Assembly (NCBI GenBank): GCA_016647705.1
Contig: CM028338.1
Location: 11,810,240 to 11,874,239 of the forward strand
DNA length: 64,000 bases
Direction: 5' to 3'
Source of the DNA: Eucommia ulmoides
Lineage: Eukaryota; Streptophyta; Magnoliopsida; Garryales; Eucommiaceae
The notes under the pieces: model-generated
The model's input: the letters and a program-made list of their open reading frames with translations, nothing else
Databases searched by the model: none
What the model was told of the DNA's origin: nothing
Shown here: positions 59,568 through 64,000 of the stretch, piece after piece
Layout: each line of letters starts with the position of its first letter
How positions within the stretch are numbered: the stretch's first letter is position 1
Position numbers and translations under genes: made by a program

Positions 59568-60560
59568 ACCTTAATATAAATTATGCGAAATTAATGTCCA
59601 AAACTACATGATAGAACTTATGTGAGAAAAAAAAATATGATTTAACTCACTTTTAAGAACAAAATATTATATAATCATATTTTGCAGGGAAAAATCGTTT
59701 CTTAAAATATGCTAGTAATTCAAACTTGAAAACGATTTTTCAAACATAAATACTCTAAGTTACCAATTCGATCATATACGAAATAAATCAACTTGGAAAA
59801 ATTTCACCAGGATTTCTTGAAAACAGATAAGATAGCTTAGTGTAATATAAAATTGATGATAAAAACTTTTGTGCGCTTCAATCAAGAACAATTTCAAAAT
59901 TACTCTTTTTGAAAATTTCAACAAAATAACAATCTCTTTTGAGAAAATGATGATTTAAATTCTTTATTTTTGATTGCTCAAAGTTAAAAATGCAAGTCTT
60001 ATTTCATAGATTTTAAACCCTACCTATGATGGCTATTTTTTAAACATGAGACCTTAAATAGCACTTTAAGACCCCATATATAAGATACTTTCAAAATAGA
60101 TATATTTCATTTAAAAATTCTCTTTAAAAAGCTCAATTCAATCCCCAAAACTTCATTGATTTAAAATTGTTAAATATAAAAAATAGCTTTACCAATTCAA
60201 CTAATAGAATCAATAAATATAAGGATCAATTAATAAGATATTCATAAAATATGACATAGGAATACACTCACATATCCCAAAAATATGATTATGCGATGCT
60301 CAAAACCATAAGATTTGGGTAGAAGATCACGAAAATTGAAACAGTTATTAAAGTTAACTAAATCTACCATTATCGGTCGACTGCCAATAATTCGGTTGAT
60401 CAGCCCTTTCCAACATTCAAAATTCAGACCGTTTATAGTATCTATCGGTCAACTGCCCCTGTGGTCAGTTGATTGATTTAGCTAGTAGCTAAACTCCATT
60501 GTATTTTTTCATACTCAACTAACAGACAAAATGATGCATATAAAACAAAATTGATGAAAT

Positions 60561-61577
60561 GATTTCAAAGCTAGATAGATATTAAAAAAAAAAAAAAAAG
60601 GGGCAAGGAATTATCACTTACAAACAAAGAAAGGAGGAGGCCCAAATTGAAATTATATAACCATTATTTTAAACAAATTATAACCATTATTAAACGAATT
60701 TAAAATAGATCCAAACTGATAGTGTTCCATGATATGATGTCTTTCTCTTGCATTATGCTAAAGAAGTTTAAAGCGAGGTTGTTTTCATTGGTTTGAAGGC
60801 CATAAACACACTATGCATAACTAGTGGAAGCCCATAACCACACCGGAGTACATCAAAAAATAGCTTCTATGGCTTGAAGGCTATAACCACACTGTACGTA
60901 ACCTGCAATAAGAAATGAGTGAATTATAGAATATGAAAATGGAAGATTGGAAGGAGCAAATAGAAGGGGAAGAGAAAACTATCTATCATCAAGGAAAAGA
61001 AATGTGGGTAAAGTACTTCTACCTGAGGAGCATAATAGGGAGCAAATGCAGAAACAACATGCACTCTATATTGATCTTTCTCGTTCCACACCATTAGGTG
61101 ATCATCAATCACTACTTTCATCATTGGATGGCAATCTCTATCATGAAAAAAAATTGAGTAAGGATTTCCTCAAGCATGTAAAAGAAAATAGTATGAGAAA
61201 TCACATAGAAATGGATATTTTCGTAAGACGACAATTGAAAAAAAAAATTGAAGGACACAAAGAAATAATTTAAAGAGGAAAAAAACTAATTGAACATCCC
61301 AAACTGAAATATACACGCAACATAAACCAAAACAAACAAACCAAAATATATATGGAGAAAAGTATTCAAACCAAAATATGCACGCAACAGAGCCGTTCTT
61401 AGCAGCACTCACTTGAACCTGCTCAAAATATTTTTATGAGTTTCACTAACTACAATAGTTGGGGACCTATTTCTCTAGCTAAATTAAAATAACAATCAGT
61501 TGGAGAACTCAAAAATTACCTTTACCGAATCACTCGACTGCATACAACGTAATTTTTTAGAATCAAAGTTTTTACCT
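60561..61577. other. Unassigned DNA left of the host gene
   Basis: A pair of about 32-bp imperfect direct repeats (TTTGAAGGCCATAAACACAC at 60792 and CTTGAAGGCTATAACCACAC at 60873). A 108-codon open frame (60947-61273, plus) is basic and shows no motif I know; its coding status is unsupported. Part of this stretch may be 3' untranslated or downstream sequence of the minus-strand gene at 61578. Confidence 0.35.
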
Positions 61578-62230
61578 TTAGATCAATTTTGAAGCTTTGT
61601 GACCATTCTTAGATGCAACTGCAATCACCTTTTTGGGAAGGACAACAACATTTTTTGGAGGATCTGCAGCTTTGAGAATAGGTTTCTTAGCGAACTGGAG
61701 AAGAATTGAGAAATAGTCAGTCCCTGGTGAGTTCTTAGATTGACATCAAATATTCGCTAAATGAAAAGGTATACACTCACTCTTTTCTTTTCTGATTCAC
61801 TATCGTCTAAGAAATCTGATTCAAATTCTGAACTGCTAGAAGACTTAGGAGAAGGCACAACCTTTGCAACCGACGTCTGAATAATTATCATCGACCAATT
61901 GGAAAAAACAAATTTGGAAAATTAAGAGAGACAGTAGCATACTTGAGAAATTTGGGACCCAAAAATGGAAGAAATTTCTTTAATATCTGCGAAATTTGTT
62001 CTAAGAAATTAATTTAGTATGCAAATCAGAAACAACCAAACCAAATCCATATTTGAGATTGTTTTTAACCTAGATTTGAGATTGTTTTTAGTAGCAACCA
62101 CATATAAATTAATCACATAATCCTTTGCCTAATCATGATTAAATAAACACATAAATTACCCATTTGATATGAAAATGGAAGATCAAATCAAATTTTAATA
62201 CTTGTTTTGGGTTGGATTTGAGGAGAATTG
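61578..62230 (-). CDS. Unidentified host gene, 3' exons
   Basis: Four exons fit one frame on the minus strand: 62230-62202, 61986-61943, 61876-61781 and 61694-61578, ending in TAA at 61580-61578. Borders are canonical: CAG acceptors with donors GTATTA, GTATGC and GTGAGT. The phases agree throughout. The peptide runs from NSPQIQPK through a Ser/acidic stretch (PKSSSSSEFESDFLDDSESE), a basic KKR, to a Lys-rich tail (KKPILKAADPPKNVVVLPKK). The acidic-then-basic composition suggests a nuclear or nucleolar protein, but I recognise no family. A possible 11-base exon at 62366-62356 between CTTAG and GTAAGT would join in frame. 5' exons are not resolved; an alternative frame is open through part of this model. 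Confidence 0.45.
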
Positions 62231-62549
62231 CTGCCAAAAAACAATGAAACATATCTAAAACCCAAGAACTAAATGTTTTTCTTTTAGGGTTTGAAGATTG
62301 AAGCATTATTATAAGAAGTATTCATAATCAGTTGGTAATTAGTTGAAGAACTTACCATGTTCGAATCTAAGGAGAAAAACTACAGATTTCAACAACTAAA
62401 GCTTAAATTATTGATCTCCAAATCTAAACTGTATAAAATTTCTAAATTGAAGAAAACTCACAAGAATTTCGTGAAGAAAAACAAAATTACACAGGGCAAA
62501 CACACAGAAATGAAGAACATGCTAGAGAAAGAGTGTGACCTGCACATCC

Positions 62550-62625
62550 ATGAACCAAGAAAGCGGTGGAAATTAAGCATAAATTGAAGAGCAGCAGTAA
62601 GCCCATCTCCATCTGAAGCTATTCT
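62550..62625 (-). other. Possible internal exon of the host gene
   Basis: Open stretch ASDGDGLTAALQFMLNF before a GCAG|GTCACA donor, preceded by AATAG. Its phase fits the exon at 62991-62951 but not the 3' exons in their best frame, so the link is unproven. Confidence 0.25.
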
Positions 62626-63138
62626 CATGCATTTTGTTCGAATAACGGGCATGTAACAAAAATAACAGAAATCAGGGAACAAAAATATAAAAATCTAGGA
62701 ATAGACACAAAAATCTATGAACAAAATAGTAAAGGAAAAGAAATTTGGCCAGGGAAAAAATAATCAGATTAATGAAGCCAATCAAATTCACAGACTAAAT
62801 CAAAATTAAAATGCCAATGGCGCTAGATCAATGGCTATTGTTACTGGAGTGAGAAGGGTTGAGCCCTAATTGAATGGGCCCTAGAAACGTAAGTAAATGA
62901 TGAAGCTGAAAATACCTAAAAACAAAATTGAATGGTGAAGTTCAACATACCTAAATAGAGATTCAATTGAGCCCTATTGTTCATGCCATTGCTAAAATCC
63001 TTCAAACACTAGGAATCAAAGCTACTTATTCGTCGTCGTTGTTAGATTTGAACAAATAAGAAATTGAAAGAGCTTCGAGAACATAGGTCAAGAACAAAGA
63101 GTGAGGAAGATATATCATGAGAGAGAGAAAGCAAATAC

Positions 63139-63443
63139 CTAAGCGTAGCGGTGGCGGCATTGAGAAAGAGATCTTGTAAATCTTTGGAGATGGGGATGAG
63201 GATGGAGGTAAGAATGTGAAGGAGAGAGTATGCTTTGGATCGTAGATGGCGATGACAAGGTGGTAAGGCATGGTACGGCATGGCGGTGGTAAAAGAAGCG
63301 GGAAAAAAGGAAAGTGAGGAGAGATCGATTGAGAGTGAGGGCGCCGGGAGAGAAAAAAGCAAGAGGGAGAGTGAGGAGAGATTGATTCAGAGTGAGGGTA
63401 CTGGGAGAGAGAAAATAGAGGCAGAGTAACTCTAATTTATATA
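63139..63443 (-). CDS. Candidate promoter, leader and first exon of the host gene
   Basis: TATATAAA at 63443-63436 is followed by a pyrimidine-rich leader holding two copies of a CCCTCACTCTSAATC...TCTCTCCTCACT unit about 60 bp apart. An ATG at 63281 follows, opening MPYHALPPCHRHLRSKAYSL and 47 codons up to a donor AG|GTATTT at 63139. A 41-base stretch at 62991-62951 with TTTTAG and GTATGT borders fits its phase. CT-rich leaders with a TATA box are typical of plant genes. The protein is not recognised. Confidence 0.3.
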
Positions 63444-64000
63444 TGTAGGTTTAATTTGATCTGACGGCTCTTGTTATAAGTGAGCTGATTTATTATATAG
63501 ATTAATCGAATAAAATGTAAAAAATGGGTGATTTTATTTTTATTTTTTTTCATATTTCAAATTGATAAAATGACAAAGACAAAGTCTAGAATTATCTATA
63601 TTTTGATTAATTGAGATAATAGGGAATTCAACAAAAATAAGAAGAAGAAAAATTTATTTGCATTCTTCTATATCTCAATCTCATGAGATAATGGGGAGCA
63701 TAAAATAAAAATAAAATTGTAAGAATTTTTTATTTTTCAAGTCAATGAGATAATGAAGGATTATTGAAATGAAAAAATAATAAATTGTTATTATTTTTTT
63801 CCTATTTTTATTAAATCAAAATCTCAAAAAAAAATAAAAAAATATTACAAAAAATTATTTATGTATTTTTTTGGATGAACTTGCAAATAAGAATGTTATG
63901 AGATATATATTTATACTACCATTGTCCATTCCTCAAATGGAGTGGAATTTTGACTTAGTAGGTTTTGGAGATAACATTCCAAAATATGCTTTTCAACAAA
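63444..64000. other. AT-rich intergenic DNA
   Basis: Very AT-rich, with GAGATAATGG words repeated at about 63615, 63690 and 63748. No open frame or element recognised. Confidence 0.4.

Larger units (their letters stand above)
24324..60560 (-). mobile_element. Sirevirus-like Ty1/Copia fossil Y, split by two Gypsy blocks
   Basis: Minus-strand order: 5' LTR (about 60560-58156), primer site (58153-58142), gag (about 57985-57062), Gypsy D (57056-43474), gag end, protease and pre-integrase part (43468-42077), Gypsy complex (42076-27587), RT/RNase H (27586-25990), 3' LTR (about 25873-24324). The three pieces carry successive parts of one Copia pol without overlap, which is why I treat them as one element. 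The far ends show no clear matching target duplication. Broken and old; interrupted by at least three insertions. Confidence 0.65.
58156..60560 (-). repeat. 5' LTR of Copia Y
   Basis: Colinear with 24324-25520, interrupted by the hAT-like element 58740-59567. Its U3 side has CGGTCGACTG and GGTCAACTG words at 60365-60480. The outer end is uncertain (60500-60600); an A run at 60583-60599 lies there. Confidence 0.6.

Noticed and set aside
60947-61273. 108-codon basic open frame as a gene
   Set aside because: No recognisable motif, no clear promoter or splice context; kept only as a note in the unassigned stretch.

Overview
This is an AT-rich stretch of nuclear DNA from a flowering plant, probably a eudicot. 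Nearly all of it is degenerate, nested transposable elements. The evidence is the element types: Sirevirus-like Ty1/Copia elements with a tRNA-iMet-type primer site, Athila/Tat-like Ty3/Gypsy elements with a tRNA-Asp-type primer site, Ac-type hAT transposons, and coding blocks homologous to the 'putative plant transposon protein' family. The species cannot be told from the sequence. No organellar, rRNA, tRNA or CRISPR sequence was seen.

Layout. 1-4385: fragments of Athila-like Gypsy elements on the minus strand (integrase, accessory ORF, 3' untranslated part). 4386-22.9k: a plus-strand Sirevirus-like Copia fossil (Z), interrupted by a minus-strand, pol-less Sirevirus-like element at 6099-13499 and by an hAT transposon at 16709-21969. 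The hAT in turn holds a solo Gypsy LTR (family A) in its presumed first intron. 23.5-24.3k: a degenerate minisatellite with a two-part unit of about 58 bp. 24324-60.5k: a minus-strand Sirevirus-like fossil (Y) split into three pieces. One gap holds a Gypsy complex (27587-42076) that includes a non-autonomous element of family A (30036-35072). The other gap holds a second Gypsy element, D (43474-57056), which carries another family A element (47734-51989). Y's outer LTR also contains an 828-bp hAT-like element with a perfect 8-bp target duplication. 60.6-64k: the only stretch that looks like ordinary host DNA, with a probable intron-containing minus-strand gene (about 61578-63440) that I could not identify.

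How the parts relate. The order of insertion can be read from target-site duplications: family A elements are among the youngest layers, inside Gypsy elements and inside an hAT, and the Copia fossils are the oldest. All retroelements look broken and I describe them as fossils. The most interesting observations are: (a) one accessory gene family occurs in both a Copia and several Gypsy elements; (b) it seems to have its own promoter-like leader, preceded by the same kind of palindromic motifs as the LTRs; (c) every LTR family here carries its own palindrome array in or near U3, usually just upstream of a TATA box; (d) family A is a coding-free LTR element present as two elements plus a solo LTR. 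No wholly new biological system could be shown.
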